Translations under genes and position numbers: made by a program
Origin: Nitrospirota bacterium
GTDB taxonomy: Bacteria > Nitrospirota > Leptospirillia > Leptospirillales > Leptospirillaceae
DNA: 48,541 bases
NCBI GenBank assembly: GCA_023481175.1
Contig: JAMCWM010000051.1
Location: 1-48,541 of the forward strand
Direction: 5' to 3'
The notes under the pieces: generated by a model
Database searches by the model: none
Told to the model about the DNA's origin: nothing
Seen by the model: only the letters and a program-made list of their open reading frames with translations
Part shown: piece after piece, positions 17,740 through 25,571 of the stretch
Numbering within the stretch: the stretch's first letter is position 1
How the letters are laid out: the number at the start of each line of letters is the position of its first letter

Positions 17740-18584
17740 TGGGATCCGGGGAGAAAGTCCCGGGTAAATCGGCCTTTCTTCGCCCGGGATCCGGCCGCTA
17801 CATTCTCCTCGCCCTCTTCTTTCTCCTGTGGGGTGGGATTTTCCTCCGGGGATACTCCCGCCTGCCCTCATCCCCGCTCGAGGTTTCGGTCATCGGTCCT
17901 GAGGTCCTGGATCAGGACCTCGTGGCCGGCTGGTTTGCGGGAGTTCGTTACAGGACGATTCCCGCCCTCGACAGGGATTCCCTCGACCGCCTGAGGAAGG
18001 CCCATCCCTGGATCGAGTCTGTCAGCGAAAAGCAGGTCCCGGGAACAGGAAGAGTGGTCCGGGTCAAGGTCTGGACGCCGGTTGCGCTCCTTCGGCCGGC
18101 TTATGGCCTCATGGCTTTCCAGGGGCAACCTTCCACAGCCGTCCCCACCAGGGTCTCCTATCTCAATGACCGGGGACTCTCCCTTCTCGGTCGTTCCTAT
18201 TCAGGGACGGGGGCGCTTCCCCAGGTCATCGTCCGTTCTCCCCTGACCCGGGCGGCAGGTCTTCGCTTGGTCCGGACGATCCGGATCGTCCGGACCTGCC
18301 ATTCTGAAGGGGCCCCTTCCGGCCAGTGGTTCAGCCTGAACGGGCCCCATGAGATCCGCTTTTATCCGTCCCACAACTTTCCGGTTCTTCTCCTGGGGAC
18401 GGACCTTGGATGTTCTCCCTTCCGCCTGTTTCGTTCCTACATGAAAAACAGCGGCCGTCTTTCTCCGGGAAAACTTCCCGAGGGAATCGACCTGAGATTT
18501 TCGGGGATGCTTATCCTTCGGCCTTCCCTGGAACACATTCCTTCTTCCCCAAACCACGTGCGGAAAATAGAGGCCCGTTCTTAA
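17739..18584 (+). CDS. ftsQ: Cell division protein FtsQ
   Basis: FtsQ is a bitopic membrane protein that recruits FtsL/FtsB to the divisome. It has a cytoplasmic tail of about 20 residues, one helix at about 22-42 (ILLALFFLLWGGIFLRGY), then a POTRA-like segment (LEVSVIGPEVLDQDLVAGW…DSLDRLRKAHPWIESVSEKQVPGTGRVVRVKVWTPVALLRP) and the beta domain. The HPWIESVSEKQVPG…VKVWTPVA block is the FtsQ signature. TGATG junction with ddl. 281 aa is normal. Confidence 0.9.
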   Translation: MGSGEKVPGKSAFLRPGSGRYILLALFFLLWGGIFLRGYSRLPSSPLEVSVIGPEVLDQDLVAGWFAGVRYRTIPALDRDSLDRLRKAHPWIESVSEKQVPGTGRVVRVKVWTPVALLRPAYGLMAFQGQPSTAVPTRVSYLNDRGLSLLGRSYSGTGALPQVIVRSPLTRAAGLRLVRTIRIVRTCHSEGAPSGQWFSLNGPHEIRFYPSHNFPVLLLGTDLGCSPFRLFRSYMKNSGRLSPGKLPEGIDLRFSGMLILRPSLEHIPSSPNHVRKIEARS

Positions 18585-18589
18585 AAGAG

Positions 18590-18624
18590 GGACAGAGGCT
18601 CCGGTCTGTTGAGACCCTCTGTCC
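18590..18624 (+). other. Strong intercistronic hairpin between ftsQ and ftsA
   Basis: 18590-18597 pairs perfectly with 18617-18624 (GGACAGAG with CTCTGTCC), then after a 5-nt bulge 18603-18607 pairs with 18612-18616 (GGTCT with AGACC) around a GTTG loop. No T tract follows, so it is more likely an mRNA-processing, stability or attenuation element than an intrinsic terminator. Confidence 0.65.
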
Positions 18625-18702
18625 GATGTGAGAAAATGAGCAGGCTTCGGGGAGAGCCCAAAGCCGGAACGTTCAATTCTCAGGGAGAGACAGAGGCAGT
18701 CA

Positions 18703-19992
18703 ATGACAGATCAACCAGTGTTTGCGGCAATCGATTTGGGTTCGACAAAGGTGTGCGCAGTCCTTGGCCAGGCGATCGACGACGACAGGTTCGAAATCGT
18801 CGGAATCGGGAGCGCTTCGACCCAGAATGGCATCAGGAACGGGACGATCGTGGATGTCCAGCAGACTGTGGCGGCGATTCGGAAGGCGGTGGAGGTGGCT
18901 TCGAGAAAGGCGAGCTGTCCCGTCTCCCGGGTGGTGGTCGGGTTTGCAGGGGGGGAAATCGATGGCCAGGACCAGCGGGTCATGATTGCCCTCAAGGATC
19001 GTGAAGTCATGCCATCGGATATCGACAGGATTCTTCAGGAAGCCCGGACCATGATGGGATGCGCGCCCTCCGAGCTTCTCCACACCATTCCCAAGTCCTA
19101 CCGGATCGACGAGCAGGGAGGGATCCTGAACCCCGTCGGAATGGTGGGAGCGCGTCTTGAGGCGCTCGTTCACGTCATCCGGGGGTCCGACATGGTCCTG
19201 GCCAATCTCAAGCGAAGCGTCGAGAGGGCAGGGCTGAGGGTTCGCGAAGGAGATTTCATCCTGCAGCCCCTTGCCAGTGCCCGCGCTGTCCTGACGGAAG
19301 ACGACAAGGAACTGGGCGTATGCGTCGTCGACATCGGGGGAGGGACCACCACGATGGTTCTTTACCTGAACGGAGCCCTGTCGGGGGTCAGGATCATCCC
19401 CCTGGGAGGGGCGGCCATGACCAAGGATCTGGCGGCTGTCATGCGCATCTCCCAGTCGGATGCGGAACGGATCAAGAAGGAGGTATTCAGCGCACCCGGG
19501 CAGATCCCTCTACCGGAGGCCTCAGAGGAGGAGGGGGCCTCCTTCCCGACTCCGCAGAGCGAGGAGATCCCGCCGGGATCCGTCCGTCGGACCCAGATCC
19601 GGGAGGTCGTCGAGGCGAGACTCGAAGAGATCCTCACCCGGGTCAAGGGGGAGCTCGACCGTTTGCGCCAGAATGCCTTTCTTGCCCGCGGAGTCGTGCT
19701 TGTCGGCGGGGTGGCCCGCATGCCGAACATCGTTCCTTTTGCGGAAAAGATCTTCGGAATGCCGATTTCTGTCGGGCAGACGGGGGACCGGGTGCAGGGA
19801 TTGGTCGATCAGGCCGTGTCCCCGGAATACGCCTCGGCGATCGGCCTTCTCTACTATGCGCGGGAGCAGTGGGGGCCGGAAGACCTGCCCTATCGGGATA
19901 GTGCCGCCTCCCAGGAGACCTTCGATCCGGGACAGAAAGCGTTGCCCGCCTCAGGCCTTCGAATCTGGAACTGGCTCAGGGAAATCATCTAA
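18703..19992 (+). CDS. ftsA: Cell division protein FtsA
   Basis: FtsA is an actin-like ATPase that tethers FtsZ to the membrane. Visible: phosphate-1 loop FAAIDLGSTKVCAVLG, the FtsA-specific 1C subdomain (about residues 85-165), phosphate-2 loop VVDIGGGTTTMVL, adenosine motif VVLVGGVARMPNI, and a C-terminal amphipathic membrane-targeting helix (SGLRIWNWLREII). A loop rich in Pro, Glu and Ser (about residues 265-295) precedes the last part. 429 aa. ATG with GGGAGAGA upstream. Confidence 0.94.
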   Translation: MTDQPVFAAIDLGSTKVCAVLGQAIDDDRFEIVGIGSASTQNGIRNGTIVDVQQTVAAIRKAVEVASRKASCPVSRVVVGFAGGEIDGQDQRVMIALKDREVMPSDIDRILQEARTMMGCAPSELLHTIPKSYRIDEQGGILNPVGMVGARLEALVHVIRGSDMVLANLKRSVERAGLRVREGDFILQPLASARAVLTEDDKELGVCVVDIGGGTTTMVLYLNGALSGVRIIPLGGAAMTKDLAAVMRISQSDAERIKKEVFSAPGQIPLPEASEEEGASFPTPQSEEIPPGSVRRTQIREVVEARLEEILTRVKGELDRLRQNAFLARGVVLVGGVARMPNIVPFAEKIFGMPISVGQTGDRVQGLVDQAVSPEYASAIGLLYYAREQWGPEDLPYRDSAASQETFDPGQKALPASGLRIWNWLREII

Positions 19993-20013
19993 AATCCTGA
20001 CACCGGCTTGCGA

Positions 20014-20113
20014 AGGATCCCCATCCGGATCCTCGTCTTAAGGAAAAGTGCGGGGAGCCCCTCCTCTTCCCCTTGTCCTGATGTCACGGCTCAGAATGGG
20101 GGCGGACAAGGGG
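20014..20113 (+). other. Two hairpins in the ftsA-ftsZ spacer
   Basis: The 183-bp spacer folds twice: AGGATCC (20014-20020) with GGATCCT (20027-20033), 7 bp around 6 nt; and CCCCTTGTCC (20069-20078) with GGACAAGGGG (20104-20113), 10 bp around a 25-nt loop. Neither is followed by a T run. They could tune ftsZ relative to ftsA by mRNA processing or stability. Confidence 0.55.
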
Positions 20114-20175
20114 GAGGCGGATCATTCGGAGCAATTCATCATTCCGGAGCCGGCAGGGCTCATTGGAGAATGGCA

Positions 20176-21363
20176 ATGGATTCAGAGTGGGGCGAAGAGC
20201 CCTTGATCGACTACAAGCAGTCCGGGATCCTGGGGGCCCGTATTCTGGTCATCGGAGTTGGGGGCGGCGGGTGCAACGCGATCCACACCATGATCATGTC
20301 AGAGCTGACGGGAGTCGAGTTCGTGGCCGTCAATACCGATGTTCAGGCATTGAACCGTATCGATGCCCACAGGATTCAGATCGGAGGTGCCGTAAGCCGG
20401 GGGCTGGGTGCCGGGGCCAATCCCGAAGTGGGACGAAGATCCGCCCTCGAGGATATCGACAAGATCCGGAGCGTCGTGACCGGGTCGGATATGGTTTTCG
20501 TGACGGCAGGGATGGGCGGCGGGACAGGAACCGGGGCGGCGCCGGTCATTGCCCAGGTTGCCCGTGAAAGCGGGATCCTTACGGTTGCTGTCGTGACGAC
20601 CCCATTCGGCTTTGAAGGCCCGAAACGGAGCCGGAATGCCGAGGAGGGGCTCCGGGAGCTCCGCCGTTTTTCCGACACTCTGATCGTGATTCCCAACGAC
20701 CGGCTCGAGTCTGTCGTGGACCGGGGAACGCCGCTCATCGATGCCTTCAAGAAGGCCGACGATGTTCTTCGCAAGGGTGTCCAGGGGATCTCCGACATCA
20801 TTACCCGACCGGGTCTCATCAATCTTGACTTTGCCGATGTGAGGACGACAATGGCCAACATGGGGCGGGCGGTCATGGGAATCGGCACCGCCTCGGGGCC
20901 TGACCGGGCTCTGCTTGCGGCCCGAGCGGCCATCAACAGCCCCCTCCTTGAAGACAGCTCGATCCGGGGAGCCAAGGGGATTCTCGTCAATTTCCGGGGG
21001 GGGTCGGACATGACCCTGAACGAAATCACCGGAGCCTCGCGGCTCATCGAGGAGGAGGCGGAAAAAGGGTCCGCCAACATGATCTTTGGAACGGTGGTGG
21101 AAGATCACCCGATGGAGGAGATCCATATCACCGTCATCGCAACAGGATTCGACCTGCCCTCCGAGCGCGGACCCGCGAAAGAAGAGGCGGATCCAAACGA
21201 ACCGTCCCTGTCGGAAGGGCAGGAGGAGATTCCCGCCTATCTGAGGCGACAGGGAGGGCAGCCGCTCCGGGCCGTCACCCGGGAATCTCCGCCGGGGGAG
21301 GCCGAGGGGCCGGGTGGACAGAACGAACGCCCTGCGATCTGGAGAAAACGGGGAGAGGGGTGA
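20176..21363 (+). CDS. ftsZ: Cell division GTPase FtsZ
   Basis: FtsZ is the tubulin-like GTPase that forms the Z-ring. N-terminal IGVGGGGCNAI, tubulin signature GMGGGTGTGAAPVIA, T7 synergy loop LINLDFADVRTTM and MGRAVMGIGTASG are intact. The usual FtsA-binding peptide is present as EIPAYLRRQ, but about 36 more residues follow it, ending in KRGEG. ATG 20176 lies 7 nt after GGAG; an ATG at 20170 is too close to it, and the long upstream extension is not FtsZ-like. The GTG of the stop region overlaps pgeF. Confidence 0.95.
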   Translation: MDSEWGEEPLIDYKQSGILGARILVIGVGGGGCNAIHTMIMSELTGVEFVAVNTDVQALNRIDAHRIQIGGAVSRGLGAGANPEVGRRSALEDIDKIRSVVTGSDMVFVTAGMGGGTGTGAAPVIAQVARESGILTVAVVTTPFGFEGPKRSRNAEEGLRELRRFSDTLIVIPNDRLESVVDRGTPLIDAFKKADDVLRKGVQGISDIITRPGLINLDFADVRTTMANMGRAVMGIGTASGPDRALLAARAAINSPLLEDSSIRGAKGILVNFRGGSDMTLNEITGASRLIEEEAEKGSANMIFGTVVEDHPMEEIHITVIATGFDLPSERGPAKEEADPNEPSLSEGQEEIPAYLRRQGGQPLRAVTRESPPGEAEGPGGQNERPAIWRKRGEG

Positions 21364-22019
21364 TGCATCTTCGACATCCCCTTCTCTCCTCCCTCGGGGT
21401 GGACCATGGGTTCGGAACGATCCGGAGCGAACCGCGAAATCCATGCCTGACCCTTCGCCAGGTCCATGGCACGACGGTGATTTCCTCCGTCGAGTGTCGA
21501 AATCGCCAGGAAGTTTCCGAAGGAGACGGGGTGATCACCGGTGAACGGGAGACGGAAATCGGGGTCTGGACGGCCGATTGCCTCCCGGTTTTTGTGGCTT
21601 CGGAATCCGGGGGTTTTGTCGGGGCTTTTCATGCCGGATGGCGCGGCGCCGCGGCCGGGATCGTCCCTGAAGGCCTGAGCAAGGTCTCAGCGGAGGGCAG
21701 GATCCCTGTATCGGGTCTGCGGGTTGTTCTGGGTCCGGCCATCGGTCCCTGTTGCTACGAGGTCGGCCCGGAGGTCTGGGAAGCCGTCCATTCCAGGACG
21801 CCGACCTATGTCCAAGGGCAGGAGCGAACCCTCGATCTCTGGGGGCTCGTGACCCACCAGCTTCTCCTGGCCGGGGTTCCGGAGAGGAATATCGGATGTC
21901 TCTCTCTCTGTACACGCTGCCATCCGGAGCTTTTTTATTCCCATCGCGGCTGGGGAACGCGAAGAATGGGCCGCTCCATGCTGAACTATATCCGTCCGGC
22001 GGGCGATGATCGCGGCTAA
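21363..22019 (+). CDS. pgeF: PgeF/YfiH peptidoglycan-editing factor (multicopper-fold polyphenol oxidase/purine phosphorylase)
   Basis: This is a laccase-domain (DUF152) protein. Family members have been reported as purine nucleoside phosphorylases/adenosine deaminases and, in E. coli, as a factor limiting misincorporation of L-Ser into peptidoglycan. The metal-site residues lie in WTADCLPV, FHAGWRGAAAGI, GPAIGPCCYEVG and LCTRCHPELFYSHR, with the usual His-Cys-His arrangement. 218 aa. Start at ATG 21363 (TGATG junction with ftsZ); GTG 21360 is an alternative. Following ftsZ is its common position in many genomes. Confidence 0.9.
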   Translation: MHLRHPLLSSLGVDHGFGTIRSEPRNPCLTLRQVHGTTVISSVECRNRQEVSEGDGVITGERETEIGVWTADCLPVFVASESGGFVGAFHAGWRGAAAGIVPEGLSKVSAEGRIPVSGLRVVLGPAIGPCCYEVGPEVWEAVHSRTPTYVQGQERTLDLWGLVTHQLLLAGVPERNIGCLSLCTRCHPELFYSHRGWGTRRMGRSMLNYIRPAGDDRG

Positions 22020-22701
22020 TGTCGGCTCCATCCGGGCCCGTATGGAAGAAGCGGCCCGGATGGCCGGCCGAACGTCTCTTCCCCGGCTGGTGGGCGTGAC
22101 GAAAAGACGTTCGGTCGATGAGATCCGGAGACTCGTCCAGGCCGGGGTCTGCCATCTTGCGGAAAATCGCTGGGAGGAGTGGGAGTCAAAACGGTCTCTG
22201 ATTGAAGCCTCTGATGGCCCCGAGGTCTCCTGGCATTTTCTCGGAACGATCCAGAGTCGGTCTCTCCGGAAGTATTACCGCCCCCTTTTCCGGATCGATT
22301 CTCTGGACAGTCGCCCCCATGCCGAGATTCTCTCCGCCCTCTCCGCACGACATGGACGGAGGCAGTCAATTCTTCTTGAGGTGAATGTTCTTCGGGAGCC
22401 CGGAAGAGCCGGGTTCTGGCCCGAGGCTCTTGAAGAGGAGCTCGAAAACCTGGCGCCTCTTGAGGCCCTGGATATCCGGGGCCTCATGGTCATGGGGCCT
22501 CTTCCCGAGCCTCCAGGCAACATGGAGCGGACCCGCAGGGTTTTCGGGGAGGCCCGGGATCTTTGGGACGGTCTCCGGAAAAACTGGCCCTGTCTCGAAG
22601 AGCTCTCCATGGGGATGTCCGAGGATTTCGAGGAGGGGATCAGATGTGGTGCCACGGAGGTGCGGATCGGCCGCCTTCTCTTTGAGGAAGGAGTCGTGTG
22701 A
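22006..22701 (+). CDS. yggS: YggS/PLPBP family pyridoxal-phosphate homeostasis protein
   Basis: This is a fold type III PLP-binding protein, a single TIM barrel without known catalytic activity, involved in B6 and amino-acid balance. The PLP lysine is in LVGVTKRRSVDEIRRLVQAG; WHFLGTIQSR and the C-terminal SMGMSEDFEEGIRCGATEVRIGRLLF bind phosphate. The segment HLAENRWEEW replaces the usual FGENYVQE. 231 aa. It overlaps pgeF by 14 bp and proC by 4 bp, the standard yggS-proC-yggT order. Confidence 0.9.
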   Translation: MIAANVGSIRARMEEAARMAGRTSLPRLVGVTKRRSVDEIRRLVQAGVCHLAENRWEEWESKRSLIEASDGPEVSWHFLGTIQSRSLRKYYRPLFRIDSLDSRPHAEILSALSARHGRRQSILLEVNVLREPGRAGFWPEALEEELENLAPLEALDIRGLMVMGPLPEPPGNMERTRRVFGEARDLWDGLRKNWPCLEELSMGMSEDFEEGIRCGATEVRIGRLLFEEGVV

Positions 22702-23606
22702 GCGACGCCCGTAAGTCAGGAAAGAAAAACCAGAAGAATTCCAAAAACGGGCTCATCCCGGGGCCGTTCACCTCTGGAGAGGGTCCTGCAAGGGTCTGGG
22801 TGGTCGGAGGCGGACAGATGGGGGGAGTGATCGTCCGCCACATCGCGGCGCAACGCCTGGGTGTCCGCCTGTCTCCCGCCGTCGTCGACCCCAATCCCGA
22901 GATTCTAAAGGCCATGAAGCAGGAAGGGATCGAGGCCGATTCCTCCCTCGGGGGATTGGCAAGAAAGGACAAAAGTCCTGACATGGTCCTTCTCGCCGTC
23001 AAGCCGGGAGTCTTCCTGAAGCCCGACTCCGAGGTGGCGGGAGCCCTCTCGGGCCTTCCGCCGGGGATCCTGGCCATTTCCGTCATGGCAGGGGTATCGC
23101 TGTCCCACCTCCGGGACCGGGTCCCCAATCTTCGCTGGGTCCGGGCCATGACAAACCTCGCCCTTTCCTCCGGGAAGGGCATGACGCTCCTGGCCGCATC
23201 ATCCGAGGTGACACACTCCGAACAGTCCTTCGTCTACAGTCTTTTTTCAGAAATGGGTCGGGCCCTCTGGCTCCCGGAGGACTCCTTTGATGCCGCCACC
23301 GCCATCGCCGGGTCGGGACCCGGTCTCCTGTCCCTGGTCGCCGAAGCGTTGGCCGACGGAGGTGTCAGGGAGGGGTTGTCCCGGGAGACGGCGACGCTAC
23401 TCGCCTCCTGGGCCCTTCTTGGGACCGGGGCGCTCCTCGCCGACAAGGGGCACTTGCCGGAGTTGCTGAAAGCCAAGGTCGCCTCCCCTTCAGGGACCAC
23501 GATCGAAGGCCTGGCCGTTTTGGAACGTCACGGCGTTCGGGGAGTCATCATCGATGCTGTCAGGGCCATGGCGGCCCGTTCACGGGAAATGTCCCGCAAT
23601 TTCTAG
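22698..23606 (+). CDS. proC: Pyrroline-5-carboxylate reductase ProC
   Basis: ProC makes the last step of proline synthesis, NAD(P)H reduction of P5C. Rossmann motif VWVVGGGQMGGVIVRHIAAQ, then LLAVKPGVF and the C-terminal dimer/substrate block AIAGSGPGLLSLVAEALADGGVREGLSRE, SPSGTTIEGL. A basic, Asn/Lys-rich N-terminal extension of about 30 residues precedes the Rossmann fold and is not typical; GTG 22698 has GAGGAAGGAG upstream and overlaps yggS (GTGTGA), so the extension is probably translated. 302 aa. Confidence 0.9.
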   Translation: MSDARKSGKKNQKNSKNGLIPGPFTSGEGPARVWVVGGGQMGGVIVRHIAAQRLGVRLSPAVVDPNPEILKAMKQEGIEADSSLGGLARKDKSPDMVLLAVKPGVFLKPDSEVAGALSGLPPGILAISVMAGVSLSHLRDRVPNLRWVRAMTNLALSSGKGMTLLAASSEVTHSEQSFVYSLFSEMGRALWLPEDSFDAATAIAGSGPGLLSLVAEALADGGVREGLSRETATLLASWALLGTGALLADKGHLPELLKAKVASPSGTTIEGLAVLERHGVRGVIIDAVRAMAARSREMSRNF

Positions 23607-23627
23607 CTCGGACCACAGGAGGTTCTC

Positions 23628-23864
23628 ATCGGACTTTTCAATAGTCTCCTCAATCTGTTCACCTGGATTGTCATCATACGCGCCCTTCTTTCATGGGTGC
23701 ATCCCGATCCGAACAATCCGATCATCCGGTTCATGGATTATGTGACGGAACCCTTTCTTCATCCGATCCGCCGTCTGCTTCCGCCGGAGAAGATGGGAGG
23801 GCTCGATCTGTCCCCCTTCATCCTGATTCTCATCATTCAGGGGATAGAACGATTCATCTATTGA
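23628..23864 (+). CDS. yggT: YggT family membrane protein (apparent ATC start)
   Basis: A 78-residue protein reading I-G-L-F-N-S-L-L-N-L-F-T-W-I-V-I-I-R-A-L… with two hydrophobic segments around WIVIIRALLSWVHPDPNNP and LSPFILILIIQG, and the family block TEPFLHPIRRLLPP. The function is not firmly known; YggT has been linked to ion or osmotic tolerance and cell shape, and the gene commonly sits between proC and divIVA. The frame runs from the proC TAG with no ATG, GTG or TTG before the conserved region. A perfect AGGAGG (23617-23622) lies 5 nt before ATC 23628, which I take as the start. Confidence 0.82.
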   Translation: MGLFNSLLNLFTWIVIIRALLSWVHPDPNNPIIRFMDYVTEPFLHPIRRLLPPEKMGGLDLSPFILILIIQGIERFIY

Positions 23865-23911
23865 GTCCGGAGGACCCGGAAGCCGGGTCCGGACAACGGG
23901 AAGGAGGCCCA

Positions 23912-24451
23912 ATGCTCGATCATACGAGACTCAATGATCTTCGTTCCCGGGAGTTTGGGAAAAGCCTTCGCGGATATGCGACGGGGGAGGTGGACGATTT
24001 CATCGAAAATCTTCTGTTCGAAGCAGGCCAGCTTGTCGATACGGTCGGAACCCTCACCCAGGAGCTTCGTGAGATCCAGGCTGAAAAGGAGGAGATAAAA
24101 AGGCGCGAGGAGCAACTTGCCGCGACCCTTGTGGCAGCCCAGTCGACGGCTGAGGAGTGGAAGGCGATCGCCAGGAAAGAGGGCGAGCAGATTGTCCGGG
24201 CGGCCCATTTGAAGTCGGAAGAAATCCTTCAGCATGCACAGCAGGAAGCCCTGGAACAGCTCCGGCAGGCCAGGGACAAATCCCGGATGGAAGAGGAGAG
24301 CCAGGCAAGGCTCAGACGTGAAACGGCTCTCACTGTCGCCCGCCTGAAGGGAGAGCTTTCTGTCCTCCGGGAGGCCATGGACCGGTGGGAACAGGGCGCC
24401 CTGGAGATGACCGGAAATCCCGATGCGAAAGAAAAAGAAATCCTCCCCTGA
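23912..24451 (+). CDS. divIVA: DivIVA-family coiled-coil protein
   Basis: DivIVA proteins sense curved membrane at poles and septa and recruit partners. The N-terminal lipid-binding domain reads MLDHTRLNDLRSREFGKSLRGYATGEVDDFIENLL (family pattern I…F…RGYdxxEVDxFL). The rest, from about residue 40 to 170, is a continuous charged coiled coil rich in Glu, Lys, Gln and Ala. 179 aa. The frame extends upstream inside yggT, but ATG 23912 has a perfect AAGGAGG 4 nt before it. Together with RlpA and the dcw genes it completes a division and envelope set. Confidence 0.88.
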   Translation: MLDHTRLNDLRSREFGKSLRGYATGEVDDFIENLLFEAGQLVDTVGTLTQELREIQAEKEEIKRREEQLAATLVAAQSTAEEWKAIARKEGEQIVRAAHLKSEEILQHAQQEALEQLRQARDKSRMEEESQARLRRETALTVARLKGELSVLREAMDRWEQGALEMTGNPDAKEKEILP

Positions 24452-24755
24452 TCCCGTCCTCCGTCCCGGAATCAATGCTCAGGGTATCTGGCGGTTTGCG
24501 GTGAATGTCCGGCCGGGCCAGCCACGGGTCTCTCTTGGGAGGGGAGAAAAGGCCTGGGTGTTGGGAGTCCGGGAGCCTGCCAGGGAAGGGCTTGCCAACC
24601 GGGGGGTCGAAAGGGCCCTGTCGGACTATCTTGATGTTCCGATCTCTTGCGTGACAATCGTCAGGGGGGAAGGGAGCCGGATCAAGATGATCGAAGTTGC
24701 TGGTCTGAGCGAGGAAGAGGGGAAGAGACGGCTGGAAAGGGCGGTCCCGTCCTGA
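24423..24755 (+). CDS. yggU: DUF167/YggU family protein
   Basis: A small basic protein of 110 aa. The DUF167 core is WRFAVNVRPGQPRVSLGRGEKAWVLGVREPAREGLANRGVERALSDYLDVPISCVTIVRGEGSRIKMIEV, matching the pattern of basic residues then A.EGKAN.al…la…….v.i..G..sr.K. The biochemical role is unknown. It overlaps divIVA by 29 bp, so it is likely the last gene of the proC-yggT-divIVA unit. The first residues (MRKKKKS) are unusually lysine-rich. Confidence 0.85.
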   Translation: MRKKKKSSPDPVLRPGINAQGIWRFAVNVRPGQPRVSLGRGEKAWVLGVREPAREGLANRGVERALSDYLDVPISCVTIVRGEGSRIKMIEVAGLSEEEGKRRLERAVPS

Positions 24756-24815
24756 TTGTCGTGAGACCCCTTGGCCTTTTCCGGGACCTTGCACCGGGTA
24801 CAGGCCAAAGTGCGA

Positions 24816-25427
24816 TCAGTCGAATGTGACGGTCTCATTGCGGATTTCGTGTCCATCATCGATCCGCATCTCGATAGTGATGGAATAGACGGGGGAACCA
24901 CCGAGCCAGAATGCCCGGGAGGTTTCTTCCTTCGGCGCCAGGGGCTCGAACATCATGTACGCCGGGGGAAGCTTGAGCGGGACCACTGAGCCGTTGCCGA
25001 TCTTGTAATGGGCTCCCAGCATCTGGAGCTTGATGGGGACGCCCTCGAGGGTGTATTTCATGTAGGCCACAGAGGGGGAGAGGAGCATGGACATGTTGAG
25101 CCGCCATCCTTCGCCCTGGATGCTCCGAAAGGTCGTCCGGGTGCTGATGCTTCGCTGGGAGACGATCTTGTGGGGTTTTCCGAGCGGACCGGTTTTGAAG
25201 CCGATGATGGATCCGCCGATTCCTGCCACGAGAAGCAGGCCTATAACGATGTAGATCGCGATGGTGACCGGACTGAAACCCTGCTCTTCCTTGGGCCGTG
25301 ACGGGCTGTAGAGCTCTTCGTATTCTGCCGGAGGGGTTTTTGGAGTGGTCTCCTGAGTGTTCTGTTTCTCTGGCATCGATTTTCTGGGACCATTTTCCGG
25401 TCCCGGGCCTTGTCTTGGTGCGGTCAT
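24816..25427 (-). CDS. Uncharacterised single-pass membrane protein
   Basis: I do not recognise this family. It has a Pro/Glu-rich cytoplasmic tail of about 50 residues, one helix at about 53-75 (VTIAIYIVIGLLLVAGIGGSIIGF) and an exported beta-rich domain of about 120 residues with no cysteines. ATG 25427 has GAGGAG 9 nt upstream and gives 203 aa; ATG 25376 is the alternative. It lies about 145 bp downstream of pgl on the same strand and converges with yggU. Codon use looks like that of its neighbours. I infer an envelope role only from its topology. Confidence 0.75.
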   Translation of the reverse strand: MTAPRQGPGPENGPRKSMPEKQNTQETTPKTPPAEYEELYSPSRPKEEQGFSPVTIAIYIVIGLLLVAGIGGSIIGFKTGPLGKPHKIVSQRSISTRTTFRSIQGEGWRLNMSMLLSPSVAYMKYTLEGVPIKLQMLGAHYKIGNGSVVPLKLPPAYMMFEPLAPKEETSRAFWLGGSPVYSITIEMRIDDGHEIRNETVTFD

Positions 25428-25571
25428 GGACAGAAACTCCTCGGTTCTTCCGGGCCTTGCCGGATCCTGCAAAAAGGCAGGACCGGTCAAACACATCCTT
25501 CAATTTTACTTCATGAACCCGGTTTTGGGCAAGAATCACCGAGGGAATGCGGAATCGTAGAGACAGTCGAT

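Noticed and set aside
24771-24808. Possible bidirectional terminator between yggU and the minus-strand gene (TTGGCCT with AGGCCAA)
   Set aside because: The stem is only 7 bp with a 24-nt loop and has no proper T tract; too weak to call.
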